Of a stretch of 64,000 nucleotides of DNA, positions 12,401 to 23,666 are shown piece by piece (within the stretch, counting starts at the first letter, position 1; every line of letters starts with the position of its first letter). The DNA is from Lepidodermella squamata (Eukaryota > Gastrotricha). The translations under genes and the position numbers were made by a program. The notes under the pieces are model-generated. The model ran no database searches. It worked only from the letters and a program-made list of their open reading frames with translations, and was not told the origin of the DNA. The stretch spans positions 4,588,001 through 4,652,000 of the forward strand of contig JBLDXI010000024.1 in assembly GCA_047495785.1 (NCBI GenBank), written 5' to 3'.

Positions 12401-15400
12401 GATGATTCGGCCGTTGAACCCGAAACCTTACGATTGCTTGGATATATTCACGAACGACAACAGTAGCCAGGATGGTTTGTACTGGATATACCCCATTGGA
12501 ATGAAGGCCCTTCGAGTCTACTGCTATTTCGGGGCACTTCCTTACATATCGAACACAACAGATTATCGTGGCATAACGGTATGCATTCACTTTTCGCAAC
12601 TTCGTTTGATTAATAGGAATTATTTATAGCTCTTTCAAAAGCGAACGACTGGAAATGTGAATTTTTCAAGGGGTTGGCAAGATTATAAATGGGGATTCGC
12701 AGCACAGCCGTTCACTGCTTCCAGCGATTATTGGCTTGGTACTTATTAATACGATCATCAATTATTAATGTAATATTGATTGATAGGTAACGAGTACCTC
12801 TACCAACTAACTCGGAGGCAGTGTACCGAACTTTTCATCATCGCAACTGATCCTGGAACCGGCGGTACTAATGTAGCCCACTGGAACTATTTCTCTATAG
12901 GATCCGAGAATGATGGCTATAGATTGTACGTCGATCCAGGAAATTTTGATACTGCTTCAAATACAGGTAAATTTGGCTTTGTTTCTTGAACTAAGTATAG
13001 TTGTTACGGAATCTTGAAATTCTACAGCCAATTCATTGGACATCCACTGCTATCAGTCATTTTCTACGTTCGACAATGGTACTGCATCCAACTGTTTTGG
13101 CCCAGGTTCAACAAAAATTGAAGGTGGCTGGTGGGTTCAGGCTTCGTGCACTTATAAAGCAAATCTCAACAACGTATGGGGATCGAATTCATCGCCGAAA
13201 GCTGTAGGCTTTCTGGGATGGCAGCCTCTCAACTTGTCCATGTCAACGACCATGATGGGTGTACGGCGTAGATGTAAGATTTGACTGACTTCATGCCAAC
13301 GTAGTTGAATGTCGTTATCCCAGTGAACTCTCCGTGTAAGCTTCCGTCAGGATTTGGTTTGATTGGGGTGCAGAACCCAATTCCTCCTGCTGACGTTGTG
13401 GCTTACACTCGAGATATAGGCAATCGCTGGATATCTGGTGATCATATGAGAATTCGGTTGGCCAACTATGGCAACTGGTATTCAAACGAAGATCCGGTAT
13501 TCAAACGTGAGCATAAAAAAGCAACTGAGAATTTTAATTCGGCTAAAAATTTGAAACAGCATGGGATCCACCATTAGATTGCTCCTATTATCAAAGCCAG
13601 CAACCGGCATATCTCAAATTCGTATCTGGAATATATACCAACTTTTCTGCGGGTGATTTCTCCGGGACGGTTTTTTGCGACCAAGAAACATGGGGTATGA
13701 AGCTGAATTGCCACTTGTTTGCTCCAAAATGATTATCTCATTTTGTTACAGGTGGAGGTTGGGTTGTAATCCAACGCCGCATTGATAATACTGTTTCGTT
13801 CAATCGAACAATGGACGAGTACATCAATGGTTTCGGCTCCTTAACGGGGAACTACTGGATGGGCCTTGAAGCCATGCGGAAGATAACGGCTTCAACCTAT
13901 CATGAAGTTCTCTTCGAAATGAATGGTCCTGAGGGTTACGCATATGTTTCAGCTTCCCTGTTTTATCAGTGGGTATCAGGATATGGCTACAGCATGGCTG
14001 GATATCAGGCGTGCTCAACCGGGGGAAACTTAGTCATTTCTGCAAATGGCAGACCATTTCAAGTTGACCCGTGTGGTACCGGGGGTTGGTGGTTCCAACA
14101 GGCGTGCAATGCCTCTGCTGTCTACTCGAACCTTAATGCCCCATATAACGGGGTAGGAACTGGAGGAATCTACGCGTCGACGTACAGCGCGTCTCTGTTA
14201 AATCTGCAGTGGACCGAGATCAAAATTCGAAGATCAGCGCCAGTCCGCGGGCGCTATGTTCGTGCGAAATCCTTCAGGTGTGCCTTTGGTTCGAGTACAG
14301 TCACGACCGTCGCGTCCGCAAATGATTGCCTCAATTTGTGTACGGCTTCGACGACTTGCGTCAGTGCTGTTTTGAACGGTCAAAGTTGCGATCAACGCAC
14401 CGTCTATTGCAACCCGGGCATGGGCTCGGCAGACCCCATGTACGACACTTACTTCAGAATGGAGAAATGCACCCAATTCAGTTCATGCGGCCCGCCACCG
14501 GCAATGGGTTGGACGAATCTTGAAATTGTTGGAATGCCAACTGTCATGTCAGTCAATTACACCTGCTTACCGGGCTACACGAATGCTCTGGCTACTGGAG
14601 ATTGGACTATTTTGACATGTAATACCACAACGAAGAAGTGGATCGGCGATTGGTTGCAATGTCGCACGTTATGCGGGATTTACCCGGATTACAGTGATAC
14701 AAACGCAACTAGGCTTCCGACTGTTGATTTAAATGCAGGGGTTTACAAAATTTACTACCAATGCCCGCCGGGATTTTCGGTTATTTCCGGGAGTTTGACC
14801 CAGACATGCGCGCCGCCCTATGGGGCTTGGCAGGGAGGTGTTCCAGTTTGCCAAAATGCAAGTTGCTCACAGCCACAAACATTTGCTGGCACGACCAACA
14901 ACTTCACGACCCCTGTCTCAATTCCGCCGAATGAACGAATCATTGGAGATGCTGTCTGGCGTTACGATTGCGCGGCTGGTTATGTATTCAACGTCACAAA
15001 TTTGCCCAGCGCAACAATTAGGTGCAACATAACGACCAGGAACTGGTCTGGCACAGTTGGAACCTGCGTCGCAGATTGTTCAAGCCTTGGGGGTTGCCTT
15101 AATGGTGGCAGCTGTTCTCTCCCGAATCAATGCACCTGCGCTTTGGGCTGGATGGGAGCGAACTGCAGTGATCGTAAGCAAAAATAGTTAATGTCGTTTT
15201 CAGGAATAATTATAGATTCTGGAAAAAGTGATTAACTCCGCCCCTCTAAATATTTCTTTAATTATTCACTCGTGTTTCTAGCTGACTGTCGATCTCTTTC
15301 GAACTGTACTGGGCACGGTACTTGTATATCGTATAACAACTGTTCATGCACGATCGGTTGGCACGATGCCAATTGTTCTAGACGTAAGTTTTATTTAAAG

Positions 15401-18400
15401 TCCATTTAGGCTAAGGCCTAGTTCTTTTACAATACTAGCAAATTGTGCTCCGATTGGCCAATGTCTTAACGGAGGGACATGCGTAGCCCCGAATCAATGC
15501 ACTTGCGCAGCTGGTTGGTCTGGAACAAATTGTTCGATAGGTCGGTTTAGAAAGCTAATTTTTTGTCTTCTATTAACTGTGCGACTTCGAATTTTTAGCT
15601 GATTGCTCATCGGTTGCCAACTGCTCTGGGCACGGGTCGTGTGTAAATGTCAGCACATGCTCATGTACCTCAGGCTGGACTGGTCCTGGTTGCTCCATTC
15701 GTGAGTCTTCATCGTGAGCTAACGTTGCGATTGATACAATTTTTGTTCTCAAGCTGATTGCACCTCGCTCGGAGGGTGTCAAAATGGCGGGACGTGCGTT
15801 TCAGCAAACCAATGTTCATGTGCTGGATCCTGGTCGGGAGTCAACTGCGCGAATGGTAAGATACTGTGCTATGAATGGATTCTGTATGATCTTTCGCATT
15901 GATAGCAACTTGCTTTGCCGTTGCAAACTGTTCTGGTCACGGTTCCTGCATTGCATCGAATGTTTGTAGCTGCAATGCTGGCTGGTCTGGTCCGAGTTGT
16001 TCTAGCCCAGATTGCTCTGCTATCGGCGGGTGCCTCAATGGAGCAACTTGCTCCGCTCCGAATACCTGCACTTGTATGGCAGCCTGGACTGGAAACAATT
16101 GTGGAGCTGGTATGCCATATGAAAATTCCCTTTTTACTTCATCAGGATTCTATAGCTTTCGAGGATCCTGGTTGAACTTCTTAGAAACTTAGGTGCTCTA
16201 CGTTTGTATTCAATTTTTAGCAATTACGACAACAACCCCTCCTTCTACAGCAGTTACAACGACCGTTGCAACAGCTGCTTCGTCAACGACTGCCCAAACG
16301 ACTTCGACTGCTTTTACAACGTCAACCCAATCAGCGACTTCAGCAGCATCAACCACTGTCCAATCGACGTCCACAGGAAAATCGTCTTCTTCTTCGATTG
16401 TTCCAACTACTGTCCAATCTACAACTAAGCCGTCAACTACAACCCAGCAGGTTACAACAGTGAAGCCAAGTGAATCCATTGCTGAGCTAGCAGTGGTTTC
16501 TAAACTCCCCGATCAAGCTCTCGTTAGCAATGTATCAGCTTTAAATTCCCAGGTGTTACAAGGTGCGAGTGCGATAACGGAGAATTCCAGCCCGATAAAC
16601 GTTGTGGCTGATTCTGTAAGTCACTGTAAGTTTAACGATCCCCAAGATCAAACCCTTTTTTGGTTCCAGCAAGCATTTCTATCGCTGTCATCTGAGCTGA
16701 TAACCAGATATCAAAAAATGGCTGCGAACCTATCAGTTGAAACTATTCTTACTGTCTCTCAGGGTAATTGGCCATTTCTTTTGATATTCACTTGTAAAAT
16801 TTTCTATATTAGCTTATACTGAATCTGTGAGCTCCGTTCTAACGACGGTCGTTGAAAATAACCTATTACCTGACCCCGAATCTCCAGCAATAATCCTACC
16901 AACAACAGCTGTGAAATGCAAGGCTGATTCTTTCGACACAGAACAACATGTGACTACGCCTCCTAAAGTTGAAATGTCCTCGTCACAAACTGAGAAACTG
17001 CTGAGTGACTTCAGAAATATGTTAGAAGGCATGGCATCTATGGTGAAAGGAGCCTTATCTGCTGGGAAAGACTACAGCTTCAATGGGACCTTCTTCTCAG
17101 TCGTTATCAGCAACGCGTTGGCTGGAAATCTGCCTGGAATGAAGTTGTACACGAATCTCGCAACTGCCCGAATTCCCTTCGTCAGTAGTTTGTCGATTCT
17201 CTTGGACAATCCACCTAAAGGTCTGACAGAGACGAGCAAAATCTCCGTGGTTCTGACGGCCTATGTTTCCAACATCTTCGATCTGACCAAACCATTCAAC
17301 ATGCCAACCATTTCAATGAAAGTCTATTTCGGCTCAACAAGCCTTGTTTTGAACAAAAACTACCCAGTCCAGCTCACTGGTTATCCACTGGTCAGCAAAG
17401 CTAGACAATTATCAACTGATAAAGTCGAGTCGCAATGTGACGTGAGTAAAGTGAAATGCGACGTATCAAGTAACGCGGACAAGCTAGGCTCGTTGGCTAC
17501 ATTTCCTGTGTCAGCAGATGCAGGGGACTTCATTCTGATATTTCCGGCTATCAAATTCGACTACTCTGTTTACATTTCTCTCAATGCGACTCCGTCAGCT
17601 GGATCTTTTACTTGGTCTATCAATGTGACTGACAGTAATGTGGCTGCAAGCGTACACTCAACTCATGGCGCTTTGAGAATGAACTTCGATGTAAAAACAG
17701 AACTCAGAGTCGTAATTCCAAGTGCTGCGCTGTATTCATACATCAAGTTGAAGGCTTCGGCTGGTGCTATCATTCAAAATAACTCATTCACGCTTAGCGC
17801 CTTTGCGAAGAAGAACTTGACCCGATTTTCGCCCTTGGACGATCTACCAGCGTCCGTGTGTGAAATGCAAAAGTGTTACGGTTACCACTTGCGTATTGGA
17901 TTCGCCTCGGAAGATCAAGTCATCGGATCCAGAAGACGGCGTGATGTGAGCTCCAATTCATCTTCAGACGATTTCGAACTGGATTCAGACTCCACCGAAT
18001 CAAGAGTTTCCTTCAAATCTTCTTACTTTGGCGATTTCGGAGCTGATTTGTTGATTTCGCCAAATACGATTCAGTTCTCGGAAATCTTCTCCAACTTCTC
18101 GTCTCTTCTAGCCGATAATGCTTTTGTCTTCGCTTTTATGATCGTTTGCGTTGTTGGCTTCCTAGCCGCTGTTGGGCTAACTGTTATGTCGGATCGGGCA
18201 GATCTAAAAGATTGGGCCTTCATGCCACTATTGAGTAACAAACCGCATCACCAATACACATACTTGATTTCAGTCGACTACTACAAGGTGAAGAGGTACG
18301 AGCTGCAGCCTCAAGTCTTCATTCGACTTATCGGAGAAGGCTGTGAGACGTCTTTTCGGCAGCTACACGATGGCATGCGCAAAAACTTTGCCGGCAAGGT

Positions 18401-21400
18401 TCCAGGCAATTTTGCACTCACAACTGCCTTCCCAATTGAGTACATTGACGCCGTTGAACTCGAAATCGTGAGCAATCCCTGGCCAGCCGGTAGCCGCCCT
18501 TTCCAAATTTACATGGACAAAGTTGTTATCGTGGATGCTGCGACTGGTAAAAAGTACATATTCCCTGTTCGTTCGACTATGGAATCTGGTGATCGTCGAA
18601 AGACTGATCTCGCGACTGAGGATGATATAAAAGGGTTCAGGTACTTGGTTAGCGGTCACTCAAGGACGGGAATAACTGACAACCATCCGTGGTTATCGAT
18701 CATCAAGCGGCCTCTGCCTAGTAACTGGACTCGAGCTGAGAGGCTCTCCTGCGTTGTCTCAGCTTTATTCATGGCTATGCTGGTGAATTGCCTGTTTTAC
18801 GGCCAAGAGGGCTCTTCTCCTAGGATTGGGATTAACATCGGTGGCTTCTTTCGGATTTCATGGTTCACCTTCTACACAAGTCTAGCTAGTTGTATCATCA
18901 TTATTCCTCCAACGACGATTATCGCTTTGATCTTCAAACAAGTAAAACGTCGCTCAGCTGAGAAAAGTAACTGGATAACCATTTTCAATGCCGCAGTGAA
19001 AGATTGCGATGAAGATGCGGATTCAGACGGTAACACGGAGAATTCGAACAAGAAAAAGAAAAAACCATTCCAATTGCCATTCTGGGCTGTGGGAATTGCT
19101 TGGTTTCGTGAGTTACTTATGAGAATTAATACGAGCTTATTTATGTTTTCTTTCTATTTTAGTGGTGGCCGCTTCAGTTGGAACCTCTGCATTCCTCGTT
19201 ATTATGTACAGCCTCCAGTGGGGCCGTGAGAAGTCCTTGCAATGGCTTTCAAGCATGGGAATGCACATAATTCAAGACGTTATTGTCGTTCAATCAATCA
19301 AAGTTGTACTGGTGTCAGTCTTCACGTCATCTCTTCTGAAACTGCCCGACGATGGAATGGCAATGGGCAAGCTCGTCTATTCCCGATGTAAAAACATTTC
19401 CAGTTGTTATCATCAATGCCTGAGTTTCTAATTTTAGATAACAAATCTGAGAAAACGATAGTTTTCAAGCGGATGAGAAATACGATAGCAGGAATAGCCC
19501 ACCACATTGCTTACGTCATAGTTTTCGCATTGGTGATCGCGACTACTCAGAACACGTACCGATTCCAAATTGTGAAGGACATTCGCCCGTTGATTTCATT
19601 CGATGGCGTGGATCAAGTCCTCGAACCGATAACGGACCACGGAAAGATTTTGGACTGGCTTGGGAATAAAGTTCTACCAAACTTCCTGAACGGGAATCAG
19701 CTGAATTACGGCGGAGTCTTCAATCTGAAAAACATTTACGTCGTGCCAAATCATGACGTAGTAATTGTCGGACCGATAAGGATCAGGCAGCAACGAGTTG
19801 CAGCCAGCCCTTGTGCGATTTCAAAAGCGGTGGTCCCATCGTACGTAGCCCGGTATCTGAAACATTTGGCTCCAGCAGACTCTGCTTGTCAGGGTCCGTA
19901 TTCAAACGAAGCAGGGTTAGGATCTTCATCAGAAAATCGAGACTTCCATTACGGCTGGGGCACTCTCAATAACACATTTTTAGACAAATCAAATGTTTCA
20001 TCTGACGACGCTCCTTGGTTGTATCGGGAAGATTCAAACGGGTTTCCTTATTCCGGCTGGTCAGCTATTTACAAAACAGGGGGTTACTACGTGGACTTGC
20101 CATCAAAAATGTGGAAAGCTCAGCTATTAGTTGCAAATCTGAAAGCTGGGAGATGGCTTGATAACTCGACTTCCGTCCTCTTCGTCGATTTCGTCTTGTA
20201 CAACTCACAAATCAATTTGTTTTTGGCTGTGAAAGTCGTATTCGAGGCCCTATCAGCCGGTGGAATGAGCTACCACACAAGGGTTTACCCGTTACAACTT
20301 TATCAATACTCTGGGGCTAGCAGCATCCTGATCTTCATAATTCAAGGCATTTGGATAATACTGCTGATATCCGAAACCATCAAAGCTGCGTATTCGATGA
20401 AGAAAGCTGGGCCGAAGCAGCATTTGAAGGATGGCTGGAACCTATTGGAACTTGTCTCGATTGTCATAGCTTACGGCATTGTCGGTCTATTCGCTGCAAG
20501 GATCTACAACATTATTAAAGTGATCGCAAGAATGCAAACGAATAGATCGTCCTATACTAATCTCGACATGCTGGTTAATTGGGACGAAATAATGGCTAAT
20601 CTCTACGGGTTGACCTTCTTCATGACCATGATGCTGTTCTTCCGAAATCTGAAGTTCAACAAATACTGGTGCATGTTTTTGGCTACTTTATCGAAGGGGA
20701 GAAACGACCTGGTTACTTTCATCGTTGTGTTCACGATCATCACAATGATGTTCTCTGGCCTGGGATATTTGACTCTTGGAGCAACTCAAAGCGAGGTTAG
20801 ATCGATAACAGCTTCAATAATGACTTTGCTTCAAAATGTGATTGGGGTAACTGGAAGCTTAATCTCCCTCGGCGCTCAGTCTCGATTCATCATGATCTAC
20901 TGCATCGCTTACTCATCGATTGTCATGTTTTTGGCTGTTCAGATTTTCATGACCATCATAACAGTGACATATGATCGCATCTCCGATGACGTTGAGAATA
21001 ACACTGATTGGGACAAAGAGGTGTCAGAATACATGTCCGAAGAATGGAGAAAGATGATAACCAGGAAGCAGGCTAAGAAGGTTGAGGAAATTAATCAGCC
21101 GGTCAATGATAGCTCCTTCCCTGAACGTAAGTATGACATCCATTTCTCGAATCCATTTTAATCATCTCGATATTTGCAGTTGAGCAATCCCTGAAACGGT
21201 TGTCGCAGCACGTTGAAGCCGCTTCGAATAACGTTCCTCTCATCGAGGAGGATAAACGAGTTGTATGCAACATTCGTTGGGCTGAGCAGTATCTTAGTCT
21301 AACGCGTGCTAAAACTGCAAATTGCGACGACAGACGAGCTTCGGCAATATCAACTTTGGCTTCAGCTGATGGGGGCGCCAGGCGTCCGAAAAAGCTACCT

Positions 21401-21499
21401 ACAATTTTCCCGCAAAAACAACCGGGAGGCGGCGCCTATTACGATTTTCTTAGACGATTTAGCGCGCATGACGTTTCAAAAACAGTCAGCTACAACTAA
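9495..21499 (+). CDS. Polycystin-1-like giant receptor-channel, paralog A (3,523 aa, 26 exons)
   Basis: Exons: 9495-9558, 9606-9710, 9768-9866, 9919-10047, 10102-10293, 10349-10927, 10978-11539, 11595-11719, 11767-12578, 12630-12738, 12787-12966, 13028-13273, 13324-13506, 13560-13694, 13752-15173, 15282-15383, 15439-15540, 15599-15700, 15754-15855, 15906-16109, 16221-16615, 16670-16763, 16813-19107, 19163-19387, 19438-21126 and 21180-21499. All junctions keep frame and the sum is 10,572 nt. Order by residue: signal peptide 1-21; EGF x5 to 196; F5/8C-like 197-389; four fibrinogen-like modules to about 1338; PAN-like and three sushi-like modules to about 1608; EGF x7 to 1851; Ser/Thr linker to about 1930; furin-type site about 2388; TM1 about 2450; PLAT about 2496-2625; TM2-TM11 with channel to about 3410; basic tail to 3523. 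It is a plasma-membrane polycystin-1 family protein. Ligand binding by the ectodomain and cation conduction are inferred from family. Confidence 0.93.
9606..10293 (+). other. Gene A: N-terminal EGF modules 1-5
   Basis: Exons 2-4 carry one EGF each and exon 5 carries two. Cysteine spacing such as CQNGGSC, CVGGYTGTYC and CVDDWTGPTC is typical of EGF-like repeats. Every intron between these exons is phase 1, the classic symmetric phase for EGF exon shuffling. Confidence 0.93.
10349..10927 (+). other. Gene A: F5/8C (discoidin-like) module
   Basis: One exon encodes a galactose-binding-fold module. It begins ACQNIELLSKLASWGG, has the IEFNFGREVSVKTIGIAAG strand region and ends RFLIYGCP, as in F5/8 type C domains. 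A short Cys-rich tail (CTVCSAGSQCLCPIGY) follows. Such modules bind glycans or phospholipids in other proteins; here the ligand is unknown. Confidence 0.8.
10978..14236 (+). other. Gene A: four consecutive fibrinogen-like modules
   Basis: Module 1 is in exons 7-8 (DCEDIAMRQPSAQSGVYTIYP, GGGWTVFQRR, GGWWYG). Module 2 is in exon 9. Module 3 runs from the end of exon 9 through exon 13. Module 4 is in exons 14-15 (GGGWVVIQRR, GTGGWWFQQAC, SNLNAPYNG). Each keeps the family hallmarks DC...SGxYxIYP, CDM, GGGWTVxQRR-like and GGWW. Modules 3 and 4 are divergent. The family includes ficolin- and tachylectin-type glycan-binding proteins, so sugar or N-acetyl group binding is plausible but not shown. Confidence 0.9.
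14237..15173 (+). other. Gene A: PAN-like module, three sushi-like modules and one EGF
   Basis: After the fourth fibrinogen-like module a short Cys-rich segment (NDCLNLCTASTTCVSAVL) resembles an apple/PAN fold. Three CCP/sushi-like units follow (starts CGPPPAMGW, CGIYPDYS and CSQPQTFAG), each with CLPGY, CPPGF or CAAGY and a closing Trp-x-Cys type end. An EGF (CLNGGSC...CALGWMGANC) closes the exon. The PAN call is less certain than the sushi and EGF calls. Confidence 0.72.
15282..16109 (+). other. Gene A: second EGF array (six modules in five exons)
   Basis: Four 102-nt exons each encode exactly one EGF and a 204-nt exon encodes two. All are phase 1-1. Together with the EGF at the end of exon 15 this makes seven modules. 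Gene C has twelve in the same place. Confidence 0.92.
16221..16615 (+). other. Gene A: Ser/Thr-rich mucin-like linker
   Basis: About 75 residues of Thr/Ser/Ala/Pro precede the sequence KPSESIAELAVVSKLPDQ, which is conserved in the paralogs. The linker is probably O-glycosylated and holds the recognition modules away from the membrane-proximal region. It differs strongly between A, B and C, while the flanking exons are conserved. Confidence 0.85.
17931..17942 (+). other. Gene A: furin-type cleavage site before TM1
   Basis: Codons for Arg-Arg-Arg-Arg precede Asp-Val-Ser-Ser. They lie about 60 residues before TM1, close to where polycystin-1 proteins normally carry the GPS autoproteolysis motif. 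Gene B has the same RRRR (36868-36879) and gene C has RSRR (50391-50402), both R-x-R-R. I see no GPS-type Cys/Trp pattern nearby. Confidence 0.7.
18118..21126 (+). other. Gene A: TM1, PLAT domain and polycystin channel
   Basis: TM1 (NAFVFAFMIVCVVGFLAAVG) is followed by a PLAT/LH2 domain (YTYLISVDYYKVKRYELQ to KKYIFPVRS). The PKD1 signature HPWLSIIKRPLPSNWTRAERL then leads into TM2. Exon 24 has TSAFLVIMYSLQWGREKSLQ, a close PKD1-family match. Exon 25 holds the TOP domain with YKTGGYYVDLP and WLDNSTSVLFVDF, and the six channel helices. Eleven TM segments can be counted, as in polycystin-1. Confidence 0.93.
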
Positions 21500-21580
21500 A
21501 TTTAGCTCCATCGAATGTTGCGTCATAGACGAAATTTGAACACATGCAATGTTATCAATGAATGATTGAAACGGCTATAA

Positions 21581-21586
21581 AATAAA
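21581..21586 (+). promoter_or_regulatory. Polyadenylation signal of gene A
   Basis: AATAAA lies 82 bases after the gene A stop codon, in AT-rich flank. Confidence 0.6.
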
Positions 21587-21909
21587 CTAATGGATGCATT
21601 GAAAGAAATGGGGAAATGTTGGGTTTGCATCAGGGAAATATTTGGGGTAGCGATTTCCAATTATTTTTGCCTTTCAGGAAACTTATGGCAGGATTGTGCT
21701 CGGCAAATCCTCAGCCTTCTGCGGTTCGCAACTTTTCTGGCCAGAAAAGATATCTGTTTGAACTATTGCGTCTCAATAAGGATGGCGCGGTAGTTCGGTT
21801 TTGATGCTGGAAAAACTCGAACTCCAAGCGAAAACTCCAAGCTAATGAAATAATCATGAGGCATTTCTCGACGCCACACGCGTTTGTCGCGTTTGATTGT
21901 TCAGCGGAA
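21587..21909. other. Intergenic between gene A and the gene remnant
   Basis: This stretch shares scattered similarity with 40542-40925 between genes B and C, for example around the segment beginning AATCATGAGGC. It is therefore part of the duplicated unit. No gene is seen. Confidence 0.55.
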
Positions 21910-22314
21910 TCTGCAACAAACACATGCTCTTGTAACATTGGGTGGGGCGGAGCTCAATGTGAGCAAGAAGCACCAACAAGTCTGTATCATCGGTTAAAGG
22001 CTTAATCCTACTAATCTTTCCATCCTCAGTTTGTACTAGCAGTGTTCGGTGCGCTAATGGCGGGACTTGCTCGGAAAAGAACTGTTATTATCCTGGTTCA
22101 TGGACAGGCCCAGCATGCGCAGACACTGGTTTGCTTCGAATCTTATTGGGTTTTACCTTTGAACCCATCTTCACGGCAAGACTACCCGGTGGCTTCGCCT
22201 GTTATGAGTTTCTCAGCCGGTTCAGTGAGCATAACTATACTAACTTTTCTGCCCCATTTAAAAGTCTGCTAATCAGACGAAAGACAAATTTGATTTGGTT
22301 AAAGTGTGGAAGCC
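21910..22314 (+). pseudogene. Collapsed polycystin-like gene: first EGF exons fused to the last exon
   Basis: The first EGF exon survives only in its 3' part (to 21979) and the second EGF exon is intact (22030-22128, ending at a GTTTGC donor). At about 22156 the sequence jumps directly to the end of the last coding exon (PIFTARLPGG...) and the 3' UTR, matching 1220-1408 at the 5' end of the window. Everything between, about 12 kb in intact copies, is missing. This is best explained by a deletion inside one gene or between tandem paralogs. The signal-peptide exon and the start of EGF 1 are also lost, so no functional product is expected. Confidence 0.82.
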
Positions 22315-23666
22315 ATCATCTCTGAACTAATGAAACAACTAGAACTGTTAGCAAATTCGAACCTATTACTAGCAGATCAAAAACTGACTATTTTGACTCA
22401 ATTCATCTGGCCAAAGCTTATTTATCCGTTTCAAACGGCGCCAATTAAAGCAGGAAAACATTTTTGGAATTCGTTGACGTCATTATGCGTAGCGTCGTTA
22501 AAGAATGCGTCGGTTTGCCTACAAGCACACCCACTAGCTTCTTCTATGCTGCTCGTAAACATCGTGGTGTTGGCCTTCCGAAAGCTACTTGGGAAGCTTA
22601 TCTTCAAATATATAATATTTGTAGAAAATTGTTGGTTAACGGCGAACCCCTGGTACTGGCCTGCAGAAACCTTGAGAAGGAAATGGAAGAATGTCTAGCG
22701 AAACTTGATGTTGACCTTAACAATGATGAGCTTGATCAGATTCTGGATGATGATTTGGAAAACAATGATCGATTCGACCCGGAGAAAAATCTTCCTCCGA
22801 ATGCTCAGATTATACGTAGCACTCTTCGACTGCGAGAATTTGAAACATGGTGCAGCTTGGATCAAAAGAGTTGCCCAGTTCAAATGCGTGCCCAAAACAA
22901 ACAATTGGGTTTTTCGGAGAAATGGGTTAAGCGTTGCTGAATGGACCTTGGCGATCAAAATGATTACAAACACGGCTCCGGTTAGAGGGGTACCAGGTGT
23001 CAGTCAGGACGGAAACCAGTGTCGTCGATGCGACGCTGAGATTGAATCTCTTGCTCACGTTCTTGGCGCCTGCTCCTACAACTCGTTGCTAATCACTTCG
23101 AGACATAACAAAATTCGCCAGAAAATAGCGAACGAATTGCGCGGCCAGGGATATAATGTCACTGAGGAAGGACATTGTGTAGCCAGCAACAGCTCTTCTC
23201 GACGCTTTGATATCCTAGCCCTCCGAAAAGGAAGCCGAACAGGAATAATTATTGATCCAACTATCAGATGCGAGTCTTCGCAAAAACAATTCGAATTGGT
23301 CGATGCGGAAAAACGCGCAATATACGAGCCATGTAGCAAGTTTATTTGCGAAGCATACAACCTAGATTCAATAGAAGTACACGGACTATGCATCGGTGCC
23401 CGCGGATCCCTGACAACGGAAGCCGTAAAACTTCTATGCGCGACTATGGAATCAACGCCGGCACAGCCATCGAAATCGCTTAAAGATAGTATTCGAAGTC
23501 TTCACCACCATCTAAATTCCAACCAACGATAAATAACCAATACTTATTATTAAGAAATATCACCGATAATGAAGTTAATTAATTCATATCTCTGTGTCTT
23601 AAAGGCAAGCAATGTTACTAGGAATTATGTAACGCAGACCACCAATAAATCGGTATCTCTCTCTCT
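22315..23666 (+). mobile_element. R2-type non-LTR retrotransposon, 5'-truncated and frameshifted
   Basis: The conceptual protein shows the end of a reverse transcriptase (QKLTILTQFIWPKLIYPF; LPTSTPTSFFYAARKHRGVG). A CX2CX7HX4C zinc knuckle (CRRCDAEIESLAHVLGAC) follows. Then comes a restriction-like endonuclease region with RHNKIRQKIANEL, RRFDILALRKGSR and IIIDPTIR, as in the R2/NeSL/Hero group. The reading frame shifts at least twice: the stretches are best read in the frames of 22306, then 22464, then 22705-23532. The RT catalytic core and all 5' parts are absent, so it is dead. Comparison with 1400-1440 shows it interrupts the duplicated 3' flank. The flank resumes at 23667 after a CT-rich end, and about 7 bp of target were lost. 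Confidence 0.85.

Noticed and set aside
16210-16479. Val-rich - strand open frame; a similar one is at 35240-35467
   Set aside because: Antisense shadow of the mucin-like linker exons in genes A and B.
22705-23532. Intact protein-coding gene of 275 codons
   Set aside because: Its content is the end of an R2-type retrotransposon, and its first part is out of frame with the upstream reverse transcriptase remnant.
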